Positions 35,741-46,869 of a DNA stretch of 64,000 nt are shown here, in pieces. The notes beneath the pieces are model-generated. The model searched no databases. It was given only the letters and a program-made list of their open reading frames with translations, and was not told the DNA's origin. The stretch covers positions 44,036,042 through 44,100,041 of the forward strand of contig CM060734.1 in NCBI GenBank assembly GCA_030704615.1. Direction: 5' to 3'. The DNA comes from Takakia lepidozioides (Eukaryota; Streptophyta; Takakiopsida; Takakiales; Takakiaceae). Position 1 is the stretch's first letter, and each line of letters starts with the position of its first letter. The position numbers were made by a program, and so were the translations under genes.

Positions 35741-37711
35741 TTTTGGCATGCTTGATAGTTCGGCGTGTATCCAATTCACATTAGGTTGCGATGGTAACTT
35801 CAGCGTGACTGGACCAAATAAAGTCCCTGCTTGTAGAAGAGGTTGTGTGGATGTTGATGCTTGATTGGACCCTTGATTCCTCTCATCCCGAGATCGTCGC
35901 CATGGAAGTTAACTTTGCGTTTCCTGCATCACAGGATTTGTAAATGACACTCTAGGCTGATGACTGAATTGATATTGCTTTGGGGAATTGGAATTTGGAT
36001 CTCTTTGTAGTATTTGCGGAGCAAAGTACATCCCGTGTTGGGGTGGTAAATTTGCCGGAGGCACCTGATTATATTGATCAGGAAATGGCGTTCTTTGACC
36101 TCGTAGATTTTGATCAACTTGCCATTGGGTTGTAGGTTTTGGCCTCTCAATATTTCTCATTCGACAGCGCTCCAAAGGATATCCTACTAAACCACAATGA
36201 AGACATGTGACATCATTCCAACAATCTTCTATTCTATGACTAGACCGACCACACTTTCCACACGGCGGATAACGGTTTCATGGCCTATACCCCTGTCCTG
36301 GTGGAGGATTATGGGATGGAGGTGGTCCCCTTTCCTGGATCGGGTTGGGAAAATGTTGGGGATCATGGCCTGACCCTCGACAATTATAACACCATAACTT
36401 GGACGCATTAGGACCCGTCTCAGCTAATGGAACCTGAGTATCCTTGTGATGGACATAACTGGAAACCTGCTGACCAATGGCACTAACTCTATCCCCCATG
36501 GACTCAACAGCTCTCAACACAGGTGTTAGTTGTTCCTCAAAATGTCCCATCCGATCATTGCTAGTGGATCCCGTATATGATTCAGCAGGAACTGACTGAA
36601 AGTGCCTTGCTGGGTTTGAGGGGGTGGTGGTAGCCACCAAAGGCATTGCAGATGTCATCGGGGCAGTAGGAACCATCCCTCCAGTCATTGTCGGTCTGTA
36701 ATAGGGCGGGGGAGGTGTCCCAGAAAGTGCAAGCGTTGGATTAACCGTAATGTATGAAGGAAGTGCCATCTCCGGCATCTTCGCACGTTGAACCTGACGA
36801 TGCATGTTGTCATGTTCTTTCCCTGAGTTGATCGCATCTGCTAATGTAACATGTCTCTGTTGCAACACAATCAAGTGAATATCATCTCGTAACCCACTCA
36901 GAAAGCAATATTTCATAACCCCATCATCCGAGGGTGTTAGAGGATTCTGTAATCGCATTAGCTCTTTGAAATGCATCTCAAAATCAGCAACTTCCTCGTT
37001 TGGTCCCTGTCTAATTCTGGCAAAGGCCATAAGAACACTTGTAAACTGATGTACTGCTCTGAAATGAGTTAGAAAAGCATCTCTAAATTGAGCCCAATGT
37101 TGAAATGAACCCCCGTTTTGCTGCCAATACCAAGTCAACGCTCTACCCCTTAAAGTCGTAGGGAACCACATCAACCAATAAGCATCATCCAAAGCCTGAT
37201 TGGAGTAACAACTTTGGATAAAAATTTTGACATGATATTGAGGGTTTTCATGTGGTTCACCAGAAAACCAAGGCAAGTGACCTGGTAGTGGCAATGGAGC
37301 CAACCCTGCTGGAACCACGATTGGGATATCCGGAGCAAGCGGTGTTGGTGGAGGTGTCGGTGCCGGCGGTGCCTGTGGTGGTTGTGGCTGCGCCATTGGA
37401 CCTCCTGGGCTCAGCGGTGGGTTAGATGCTGGACTACTGGGTCTAGCTGGGCTTAAAGGTGGAGATGATACTGAAGATTCAGAACCTTCAGAGTCCTGTC
37501 CATTCAGATCTATATTCAGGTGGTCTATGGGTTGATTAACCGAAGTCTCTTCCGTTTCTTCTTCAGATGTTGTTACTTGAACTGTAATTTTGGGTAATTG
37601 AAAAAATCTTTCTCTAATTGATGCGCGAAATATTCTACGTCTAAGTCTAGGATCTGTTTCTCCGGAATCTATACTAGGACTGTGATGGAAACTAGAAGCA
37701 GGACTCGACAT
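35741..37711 (-). pseudogene. Ty3/gypsy gag with in-frame stops
   Basis: The frame begins MSSPASSFHHSPSIDSGETD at 37711. A Pro-rich linker is followed by the retrotrans_gag core (LPWFSGEPHENPQYHVKIFI, RGRALTWYWQQ, FEMHFKELMRL). A degenerate knuckle (CYNCRGSGHDPQHF) lies just before an in-frame TGA at 36278-36280. The same frame then continues with two more knuckles, CGKCGRSSHRIEDC and CLHCGLVGYPLERC (the latter with Y for H), to a TAA at 35909, and stays in frame to the CACTA-type insertion. The TGA sits where an Arg CGA would fit, as expected for CpG deamination. The element is inactive as it stands. Confidence 0.8.
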
Positions 37712-37755
37712 TCATTTTCGATACTTGGCTTATCCTGTTGGCGTCGCTTATACTA

Positions 37756-38265
37756 TCAAGGTCGAAGATAACCCTGTATAATCATAGCAACAATGAAAGA
37801 ATTCAAATCAGTGTATTGTTGGTAAAAACGAGGTTGTGGTGATACATCAGCGTGTAACTGCATATGAAATCGCGCGCCGACTCCAGATGGGGGAGGCTGG
37901 TTACAATAATTGCACTGCTCTTTACGGATCATGTAATGTTCAGCAAACAACCGGCACGGGACACAATGCGTCAGATAATCAACTTGCCATCTAATGTGAG
38001 CTGCTATGGAAGATCTCGGGTGCAGGGCTCCTAAATAAATTCTTGTACACGAGCAATCTGGCCACATTGGACGATCACGGCACCAATAGAACCGTTGTCG
38101 ACACCCATCTGGTAGTATTCCATCTAACCAAGCTCGCTCATTAATCCATCTCCTTCTTTCACGTAAGGAAAGTCGATCAAGGTGAGCCTCTATCCTAGAT
38201 CTAATATCATCGGGGTTGTTCCAAAACCGCCTTCTAATACGCTTAACCCTTGCTTCAAAACTCAT
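37756..38265 (-). CDS. Extra ORF beta upstream of gag (169 aa, Cys-rich)
   Basis: An intact frame from ATG 38265 lies 45 bases before gag on the same strand. It has a basic, Arg-rich N-terminus (VKRIRRRFW), a WPDCSC motif, then IRWQVDYLTHCVPCR and CNYC, giving C-x2-C-x13-C-x2-C, which could bind zinc. It ends in a hydrophobic stretch (NSFIVAMIIQGYL). The block from WPDC to CVPCR aligns with the block WPGYC to CPLCR in ORF alpha, so the two look like paralogues. Ogre-type Ty3 elements are known to carry an extra ORF upstream of gag, which makes this plausible as an element gene. I recognise no family and assign no function. Confidence 0.6.
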   Translation of the reverse strand: MSFEARVKRIRRRFWNNPDDIRSRIEAHLDRLSLRERRRWINERAWLDGILPDGCRQRFYWCRDRPMWPDCSCTRIYLGALHPRSSIAAHIRWQVDYLTHCVPCRLFAEHYMIRKEQCNYCNQPPPSGVGARFHMQLHADVSPQPRFYQQYTDLNSFIVAMIIQGYLRP

Positions 38266-38412
38266 TACCTACATGGTTCAAGTACATGATGTCTTTTCCA
38301 ATCATACACCTTTGAATCTATACATATAATTCACGATTCATATTATATCAAAATTCTGTTGTATAGCAGCAGAAGGTGTGTACAATTTGTCGGAAATGTA
38401 AACACTATGTAT

Positions 38413-39297
38413 CTATTCGGTTTCATCTACCACCTCAACTGATCCTGGTATGTCAGGAAATCCGTCAAGCCATTCATCCACAGAATTGGCAAGCCCATCT
38501 ACAACATTGGGAATGTCAATGCCCCTTAACTCCATATCTGGACTCCATGGGTTCAAGGCATAACTGGAAGAAGCAGGGGCTTCCGCAGGGGCATATAAAT
38601 CCCGGATCAGTACTGGCGCCCCTCGGATGCAAGTATTGCGTGCTAACTCAGTAACACTGATATAATGTAACTTAATGAACAAGAAAACTAATTCAGCTGT
38701 CGTGCCCTTCCCACAGCCATAAAACATCGGCGGTGGTACCAATTGTATGTCCCTGATAGGATGAGGCAAGGGTGGCTGTAACAGATCCTCTACACTGTAC
38801 CCCAATAACCAACAAACCCAATCGTGTTTCCTATCAACAGGAGTAGTGCTACCGCTACTGGTTGACACTGCTACGAACTGATCCACACTACTCCTGGGAC
38901 AGAAGGTAGTATGTTGCAGACCGTTATACGCAATGATCCTACACAGGGGACAAGCATCCAGATACGCTATCTGCCATTTCAGATGCACTTCTGCTGGTGA
39001 CTCAGACGTGAAGTACCCCAGAAATGGTGGCTCACAATAGCCCGGCCACCTGGTGTAGAAGCGGAAGAATTTAATGATTGGTGCTGTATACGCCTCCGGT
39101 CTGGGAGGGCCTACATTTGCTGCGATCCAATCCCCTTGATACTCCTCAGCGATTTTGAGGATCTTACTCAAACAACGATGAGTGATTTCACGCTGATTCT
39201 CGGGGTCCCATTCCCCCAAATGACATGAGGAGATGGTACGGTAATGCCCCTGCACTCTCCTCTTAAATGATACAAAGAACCGATCGTGTGTTAACAT
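38413..39297 (-). CDS. Extra ORF alpha upstream of gag (294 aa)
   Basis: An intact frame from ATG 39297, the first in the element. It has a basic N-terminus (MLTHDRFFVSFKRRVQGHYR), a tryptophan-rich middle (YTRWPGYCEPPFLGYF), then VHLKWQIAYLDACPLCRIIA and a downstream TTFC, and an acidic tail ending SVEVVDETE. The LKWQIAYL..CPLCR block parallels IRWQVDYL..CVPCR of ORF beta, and both are followed by a hydrophobic segment (ELVFLFIKLHYISV here). It is uninterrupted although the pol genes nearby are broken. It could be an element-specific accessory protein or a captured host exon. Function unknown. Confidence 0.6.
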   Translation of the reverse strand: MLTHDRFFVSFKRRVQGHYRTISSCHLGEWDPENQREITHRCLSKILKIAEEYQGDWIAANVGPPRPEAYTAPIIKFFRFYTRWPGYCEPPFLGYFTSESPAEVHLKWQIAYLDACPLCRIIAYNGLQHTTFCPRSSVDQFVAVSTSSGSTTPVDRKHDWVCWLLGYSVEDLLQPPLPHPIRDIQLVPPPMFYGCGKGTTAELVFLFIKLHYISVTELARNTCIRGAPVLIRDLYAPAEAPASSSYALNPWSPDMELRGIDIPNVVDGLANSVDEWLDGFPDIPGSVEVVDETE

Positions 39298-39299
39298 TT

Positions 39300-41050
39300 T
39301 TCTTCTGCACAGCCATTTTTAATCGTTGAGAATACTTCGGAAAAAAATTTATCATCAAAACAACAAGCAAGATTTTCAAAGCAGCTAGTCTAGCTCCCGA
39401 CACACACACCAAAAATATGTCAATCATTAATGCATCCCATTAACGAGTGCATACTTAATTTAGGGTTCATGTTAGACAAAGCTAGGTTAGATCCCGAAGG
39501 CGCCGCCTAGCCCCAAGGGTGCTACTAATGTGGATTATAATTTTTATATGTTATAAATGTTTCACGTTTGTAATCTGTAACCAACAGTTAGTACTAACTC
39601 ATTGACGTATTTACGAAAACAATAATCCATTAATAAGCAATGCGAATGTATAATTACCCTTGGTATAAGGGTTATGGTTATTTTAGAGGAGAGATTTCTA
39701 GTGTAAATATTAGTTATTCAGTAAACAACAACAAATTAATTTCAATTAACCAACTTAGTATTTCTTTTCTTTTTGAATATTTTATGTATATGTTCAAAAG
39801 ATAGAGATACTGATTTATTTAGTTCTTACTAGTGCCCATTAATCTAGGTGAGTCAAGAATAATTAATTAGATCATTTTGAGGGAAAGATCAGCCCAACAA
39901 ACAATATTACTATAACCAAAATAAAAGAGGAGAGTCAAACTAACTATAGGAAGTACTGTGGCTGCTATTGGGATTTGAATCCCCAACCTCGAATGTGCAA
40001 GCGCAATCTCTAACCAGTAAGTCCCTCAAGTTATATTCTAAAAACATCTTGTCTATCTAAGTACTTATAGGGCTATTACAAAGGTTCTGAATAGATGAAC
40101 AAAACTAAATAAATTACGGCCTGCAGGAGTTAAACCCCAAACCACGAGGGTGTAAACTACTAGACTAACCATCAGACTAATGTAGAGATGTTGTTACAAG
40201 GTGGTTGCTTTTAGTTATTTAAACACAATAGTCCAAGCTCACTCTTTAACATGGCCTGGCAGTTAGAATTCCCTGTTTTCAAAAATTCATAAGTCCCTGC
40301 TACATTCTTCGATTCACTTTTTGTAAAGCATAAGCTGTAACCTAAGCTTTACTCAACAAGATTCTAGAATTAGTTTGTGAATCAAGGTTCATAAAAAGGT
40401 TTTTAACTCAAATCGTAGCTGCTCATAATAATAATAAAAACTATTTGCAGTCAAGAATTGCCATTTCATAATTTTGCACTCACCACTTGTTTTCCTTAAA
40501 TTTGAATCAGATTCCCATTAACATTCTTCTTTCTACTAGATTCAATCAGCACCCCTTCTAGATCATCCAAACACTAATTAAGGTCTCAACTTGAAGTTAG
40601 TAATTTGAGCAATAAGACTGGATGTGCTGGGCCAACAAAGAAAACAACTAAGTCACATCCTAGTATGATTTTCCAGTTGAAAATCGATAGGGCGGTATTC
40701 TGATGATTAGCCGCCTTCAACTCAAGTACCCCAGGCACGTTACATGGAAAAGATAGAAGAAAACAGAGCAGGGAAGAAAGAAGAAAAAAAAAACAACCAA
40801 CCAAAACAAGACAATTCTTTACAACGATTTGACGGTAGCTTAGGAGTGTTAGATTTCCAAGGTCGTTTCCCCTAGCTCGGCGTAAATCTAGGACTGTCTA
40901 GATACCTGAAATTCAGACTCAAGTCTGTCTCTATAGAACTCCAAGTAGGTATAGAGGGTAATCTTATACAAAATAATCAACTACTCGAGGTAGATTTTCT
41001 TCACACGGTGCTCACCCGAGCACTAGTCCCAAGTTGGTGTCGCTGATGGT
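39300..41050. other. Presumed leader of the Ty3/gypsy element and flanking DNA
   Basis: AT-rich DNA with no coding frame longer than 72 codons. tRNA-like remnants lie at 39960-40030 (ttgaatccccaacctcg on +) and 40115-40185. If the LTR proposed at 41053-41544 is correct, this is the untranslated leader between primer site and ORF alpha on the minus strand. Confidence 0.35.
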
Positions 41051-41052
41051 GC

Positions 41053-41544
41053 AGGTTTGATGAATTCTGCTCACAGACTGATCTGAATTGCTATGGTACG
41101 AACGATCTATCAGATTATAAGAGGGTATGTACACCAATACTCAAAGGAAATCTAGATAATAACAAACTTCTCTACTTCAATCATACAAGTCTCGGCGTAC
41201 CACACGACTCACGTCCACTAAACACGGCACCTTGATTCCAACGGCGTGCGGCTGTAAGATTTAATCAAAAACTAGTTCACTATACACCGTTCCTCTTCAC
41301 TACAACATCTAGCCTACACTAAAACGAAGAAAGAGAGCGAAGAGAAAGAGAGCGAAGAGGGAGAGAGCCAAGAGAAAGAGCGGGAGCGAGAGAAAATAAG
41401 AACTCGATTGTCTCTGTTCTCCCTTTCGCCGGCTGATTTATACCAGTCCGTCGCCTTACATCCGTCACTTGTTTTGACGATTTTCATTCATCCATTTCTC
41501 AAAAAAATAATAAATCGTCAGTGGTGCATTTTAAGCACCGACAC
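41053..41544 (-). mobile_element. Candidate 5' LTR of the Ty3/gypsy element
   Basis: On the minus strand the segment starts TGTCGGTGCTTAAAATGCAC, contains a TATA box (ggtataaatcagccgg, about 41430-41445) followed by a pyrimidine-rich leader, and ends near CAAACCTGCA. The next bases (tcagcgacaccaacttggga) loosely resemble a tRNA-Arg-type primer site. No matching 3' LTR was found near 30.6 kb, so the call rests on position and general layout only. Confidence 0.35.
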
Positions 41545-41639
41545 CTAGTTAAAGTTTTTAATTAATTTTCCTTAGAGTGTTCATTAATATAAGATATATA
41601 TAATCTGCGCCCTCCACCTGAACGGTCCAGATCGAACCA

Positions 41640-41890
41640 TGTGTTTTTTCCTCCATCCATTGTCATCCTCCAGAGATCCACCCCGTAATCCATCCATCCA
41701 TGGTTCCATCCGCTGATTTCATCCATTTTCATTCTTCCTCATAAATTTCATCCATCTGTAACTTTCATCCATCCAAGGACATGACCAACTTAAGTTGGTA
41801 CATGACCAACTTAAATTGATACATGAACCGTTTTAAATCCTCATGAATGTTGCTCCTCATCCATGTCATTCATCCATTTGGGAAGTGGGG
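41640..41890. repeat. Low-complexity tccatccat stretch
   Basis: Many tccatcc, catccat and tcatcc words in an otherwise non-coding stretch between the candidate LTR and the F-box pseudogene. Similar words occur at 21530-21640. Confidence 0.5.
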
Positions 41891-41894
41891 ATCG

Positions 41895-42540
41895 CTACCC
41901 TTGATCAACCAATATCCAGCGGTTCACATTTATCCTTGTTTTCCCATTAGATCCCTTCCCCGTGCTATGTTGAGATCGGGGAGAGGTTCCCATGCTTGAA
42001 GTAGCGAGTTGTAGCGTTATTCTGAGAGTCGTCTGCTGGTGAGATCCTCCAGCAAGATAAGCATATTTTCCTACATTTGCTAACTTACAAAGACATCGAT
42101 CCTGAATCATTCTTGGCGTTGAAGACTATTCGTTGAGACTAAATCATACCTCCATACCATGTAGCCTCTAGGATACTGTCCGCAAACCAAAAGCTGAGTT
42201 CCTGTAACTGTCGACTCCTTGTTGGAAACTTCAAAGGTATAATCCACAGGGCAGTCTGGCAGCCATCGCCAACGCGTACTACCGGAATCAAACGCCCACC
42301 ACTTCCGTGCACTTATGAGAGGTTGTACATTGTGTGCAGGACCAGCCAACATGTATCCCATTCTTCCTTGATCTCTACTCGTTTGCGAGTCTCAAGGACG
42401 TCGTTGCGGCCTTCGTCATCAACCACCGCTAGCGCATTATGCCATTTCTTACAACCACCTGTCAACGGTAAATAATAAGAGTGAGGCACCCGTGCAACGC
42501 ATTCTAGTGTCACATGGTCTGTCAATCCCGGAATCAAGGA
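41895..42540 (-). pseudogene. F-box/kelch-repeat protein pseudogene
   Basis: On the minus strand an F-box reads MIPGLTDHVTLECVARVPHS, then GGCKKWHNAL, matching the IPGLP..ALECLARVP pattern of plant F-box/kelch proteins. Kelch-type motifs follow: WWAFDSGSTRWRWLPDCP, VVWRYDL-like text, and a repeat with ANVGKYAYLAGG. The pieces lie in three different frames (42313-42537, 42107-42361, 41895-42110), so at least two frameshifts interrupt it. The C-terminal kelch repeats are missing or unreadable. In intact form such proteins are substrate adaptors of SCF ubiquitin ligases. Confidence 0.75.
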
Positions 42541-42670
42541 GTTGTCCTTCGACTGGTCCTCCGTCTATGCCATTGCTAGAATTCCATTTTATTTATAATT
42601 TCTTAATATGATTTCATACTAAACTTCATAAAATATATACTAATGTACATCAAATGTGCTATTCTAAATT

Positions 42671-43996
42671 ATGATCCAAAAAAGTGATCGACACCCACCT
42701 CCAACATTCCCTAGATCCAACAGCCCCCCACATACCTCCTCCTCCCAGCTAGCACACGCACTCAACATACTCACCTGGAATGTCGGATCACTTGCCACCA
42801 GCATCCAAAGCCTTCTCCATCTAACGGACTCTACACCCCCGCATATCATTCTATTACAAGAAACTAAACTCAACGCACACAACCCCAACAGCTCATATAT
42901 CAACAAACTCCTCCTAGCCTACTACCTGCTATATGGCAGCTCACTCACAGCCGCACAGTGCCTAAACAGACGCTCCGCGCCATATCACCCTACTCGGGGA
43001 GGGGTGGCTTTTGGCATCCTCCGCACACATCACTCCTCTAGCACCACGGTTAAAATCCCTGTCGCTCTCCCCCTACGATCACATCTTCAAATCATCAAAC
43101 TACACCTTCCCGCCATCCCTCCTATTATCCTTATACACTTATACATGCCCTCACACTGCGAAGATCTCCCCCTGATCCCTGATATCCTGCTCACCATCTC
43201 TAAAACATTAACACAACCTTCCACCCACTCCCAACACTACATTCTAGCAGGCGATTTCAACAGGGACATTGCCCTCATGGGTCACACATACAATGGTATA
43301 CATAAAACTCTATCCCCCGCTGACCATGAATGGGCAAGTTTTACTCACTCACACTGTCTTTGTTATATACCCGCCGATCACCACTATTCCAGACAAGGTG
43401 GACTCAACTACTCATCCTTAAGCCTTCTTGACGGTTTCTACCTCAAGACACAAAACGACATCCCCACATACCTCAGCAGTCATGTACACATTAATAGTCT
43501 ATGCAACTCAGACCATTACCCCGTATCAGTAACCATCCCACCATCTCTCATTTCCTTTAGACCTATTCCACCCATACATGTCCCACCGCCACAATCTAGA
43601 ATCTTAACCCCACTTCCCCACAATAACATAGTCACCTTCCTAAAGCATTTCCAACCAACATCCTTACACCTTATGATACAACTCTCCGACATACTCTCCG
43701 AAGCAAACCTCGCGCAATCCCCTGACAAAGCCTGGACCGAAGCCGAGACCATACTCACAACTTCAATGAAAGAAATGACCAACAGTGTCATTGTCACCTG
43801 CTCTGCCCCCCCTGAAATCCCACAAACTACACGCTCAAAACAAAATGGTGGCTACCTTACTCGTACTCAAAAACATATTGGACATCACATCTTAACACAT
43901 ACCACACAATCAGGCGTGCCCTCACCATTATACCTACCACTACCCCCATCCACCCGGGAAACAACTGGCCTTCGGATCCACGTATCACCTGCCTAA
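42671..43996 (+). pseudogene. APE-type endonuclease domain of the LINE
   Basis: A 441-codon frame. Endonuclease/exonuclease/phosphatase motifs appear in order: NILTWNVGSL near residue 32, LLQETKL near 61, LAGDFNRD near 197 and NSDHYPVSV near 278. The catalytic E, D, N and H of the family are all present. The frame then runs into a linker and is lost near 43850-43996, where coding similarity continues in another frame. This domain nicks target DNA to prime reverse transcription. Confidence 0.82.
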
Positions 43997-44022
43997 ACAC
44001 CTTAACAATATGTCAAGCACTT

Positions 44023-45286
44023 ATGCCTCCACCCGCCAATCCCCAAGATATTCCTTACTGGACAGCTGCTCTCTCCAAAGTTGGAAGAGATGCCAAAAAA
44101 CCTGCTTACAATATTACCAAACAAAAAGCCGCCGACAATCACAAAAAATTCGTCTCTTCTTTTAACCGACTGCTACGCGACCATCCCAAAAAAGCTCACA
44201 AAGCCATCTTTAACCTTGCCCTCAACCCACCCATCGACTGTCTCAAACACAGGCACGGCCACTTGCTAACCAATCCAACGGACATCAACCAAGAAATATG
44301 GTCACAAGCATCCTCAACCTACACACCCACAGTTACAAACTGCTTACACCCTAGTCTCCACACTGCCAACTGCACAGTGCATATGTAAAGCTAAACACTA
44401 TCCATGGAATGATATAGATGGCTTCTCGATTGACAATAGAGGGTCCTCAACGGACCGCATCCTAGACTTATTTACAATTGATCTCTACGAATCATGCCTC
44501 AAAAACTATCAAAATCTAAAGCCCCGGGCCCCGATCTTATACCAAATGCCATACTTCAAGAATTAGACCCTCAACTACATTCTTTCATTTTTAAATTTTT
44601 TCAACTATGTTACAAACTAAAACGAATCCCACACTCCTGGAAGCACAGTCGAACCATTCTACTCTTCAAAAAGGCGACCCTACAGATCTCAGTAATTATA
44701 GGCCCATAGCACTGGCCAACACCATATACAAGCTATTCACCAGCACGCTCACCACAATGTTATCAAGTTATGGCGAGCAACACCAAATTCTTAGTGACCC
44801 CCAAGAAGGATTCCGAGCTACACGCAGCACAACACGACAAATACAATGTGTTCTATCCGCACTCGAAGATGCTAAACTTACAAAGCAAGATATTTATCTT
44901 TTATATATCAATTTTAAAAATGCCTTCGGCTCCCTAGATCATGCTAGACTATTTGCTATCATGCTTGACCTTGGTTACCCCACTGATGCCGTCCAACTAA
45001 TAGGAAACATCTACACAAATACTACTACTAAATATTTTGGTGCATACTATGGTTCCACCCGCCTATCCCCATCCTCCGTGGAACTATCCAAGGTGATACC
45101 TTAAGCCCCTACCTAGAACCCCTTCTCAGATGGCTAGCTCGCGGCAAGCTCGGATACCAATACAAAATCTCATCAAGTGACATCTCCGCTGTAGCATATG
45201 CAGATGATCAAGCTATCCTGACACATAAACCACAACACATAAACCGACAAGTTAACAAACTATTCAGATTCAATTTATGGTCAGGC
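44023..45286 (+). pseudogene. Reverse transcriptase domain of the LINE
   Basis: Spread over three frames. KSKAPGPDLIPNAIL (about 44510) and WKHSRTILLFKK precede a frame change in an A-run at about 44670. GDPTDLSNYRPIALANTIYK, FRATRSTTRQIQ and LLYINFKNAFGSLDH follow. Another change at about 45080 leads to RGTIQGDTLSPYL and the catalytic AYADD at 45194-45208. Relative to the usual LSPYLF....LEPLLRW spacing a few residues are missing between LSPYL and EPLLRW, so the RT core has a small deletion. The box order is that of LINEs, not of LTR elements. Confidence 0.85.
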
Positions 45287-46867
45287 ATGGAACTCAGCCT
45301 GCACAAGTGCGCCATCACAGCCGCAACACATCATAGTCGGCTCACCAAAACTGCCATAGCCTCACATTGCAAACTCTATGTACACTACCAAGACACACCA
45401 TTTCCCTTTCTAGGACCAGACAAGCCATATACTTACCTAGGTATACAACTCGTCCCCTCCCTCACATGGCATATCCAAAAAGAATCTACATCATCCAAAC
45501 TCGCTACCAAAAGTCTTGCCCTGCTCAAATCCCCTATTGCCATTCGACCAAAATTATCAATCATTCAATCCGTACTACAAACACAAATTCAATATTCATT
45601 CCATGCCGCACCCTTCTCCCTACCAGACATCAAAAAACTTGATAAAAGTATTATTCAGCTAATAAAGCGTGTATGTGGCCTACCGACTAGAACTCCAAAT
45701 GCCCTCACGCAACTCCCTACTGACCACTACGGAATTGGTTCGAGCCCATTAATCATCTCATATGCTCGCACCCAATTAAAAGAAGCACTCAACGATCATA
45801 GGTGTCTAGGTATCATTTATCAGGGACTTCTCAAACACCTTGCATTAAAATACAATGGCCTCTACTCATTATCATCCCTACACCCACAGGCCTACCTATA
45901 CTCCCCCAGTGCACGCACACTACTCATCCTACGCCAAATGAAAATTAGCATACAAACCGATCTGCCAGCCTATCCTAACACCTCGTCACCTTTAGAACGC
46001 GCATGGCTCACAAGCCCTTTTTTATCGCAATTCGACGTCTCTTATCCCAAACAAAAGACCCCCATCCTCACCTATTTCAAAGAACGTCACATCACCACCC
46101 TCACCCAACTTACTACCGCCACCGGCCATAGACTTTTAAAACCAAGCGAACTCACTCTTAAGTTCTCCCGAGCCACGTCCAAAACCAATCGATGCCTACA
46201 CCACCTTCGCACCCTCTTTTGTCATCCCTCAGCAGCCTGCACTCTCCAATGTGATCTCCCCTGCCTCTACTATCCACATACGGCCCAAGACCTGCTCCCC
46301 CAGCACCGATCTTCCCCTATTGCCTCCATCTATCAAACACTCAAAACGGCATATACCACCAATACTCCTACAGACACACAACCCGATCCCCCATATCAAG
46401 TACCTAACACACACCCTCCCGAACCTAACCACAACCTGCTTACGCCATTCACTCCATCACCTAGTCTGCAAGGCTCCCCCACCCCCTCCCAACTAACCAC
46501 CGCACTGTCCCCCCCATCCTCACCACATAGTCACGACAATAATAATGCTTACATCATTGAAGCCATACTAGGAGTTAAAACCCAAATGTCCATTGATGCC
46601 TTTGGGGCCACCTGCATTGATACATACTATCATTGTCAATGGGCTGGGTACTCCTCATCAGACAACACATGGCAGATAGAAGATGACTTATTCGGCCCAC
46701 ATGACGATTGCCACCCCAAACACAATCTTGCCCTACTCACCACCTTCCACAAAAATACTAACACCGATTATCTAACACAAACCAACAACACGCCATTCCC
46801 ACCCAACCTACAGATAACAGATACATACACCAACCCATCTATGCTCCCAACGTACACATCTGCATAA
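45287..46867 (+). pseudogene. RT thumb/linker and chromodomain segment of the LINE
   Basis: A 526-codon frame continuous with the YADD part. After MELSLHKCAI it shows the thumb region (TYLGIQLVPSLTW, IQYSFHAAPFS, IQLIKRVCGLP). A Pro/Ser/Thr-rich linker follows, then a chromodomain at residues of about 421-488. It ends at 46867; the downstream sequence carries on in frame 1 with ITECNPDKDV. Confidence 0.75.
46547..46750 (+). other. Chromodomain inside the LINE
   Basis: The stretch reads AYIIEAILGVKT, an insert, YYHCQWAGYSSSDNTWQIED, and ends LALLTTFHKN. The pattern Y-x-[VI]-E-x-IL, then W-x-GY-x4-[NT]-TW-x-x-x-[ED], then L-x-x-F is that of chromodomains. The chromovirus chromodomain at 61147-61310 of this same window ([26 protein letters not shown]) lines up with it. 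The insert between the first strand and the aromatic strand is longer than usual. Chromodomains bind methylated histone H3 tails and can steer integration; that role is inferred here. Confidence 0.65.
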
Positions 46868-46869
46868 CT

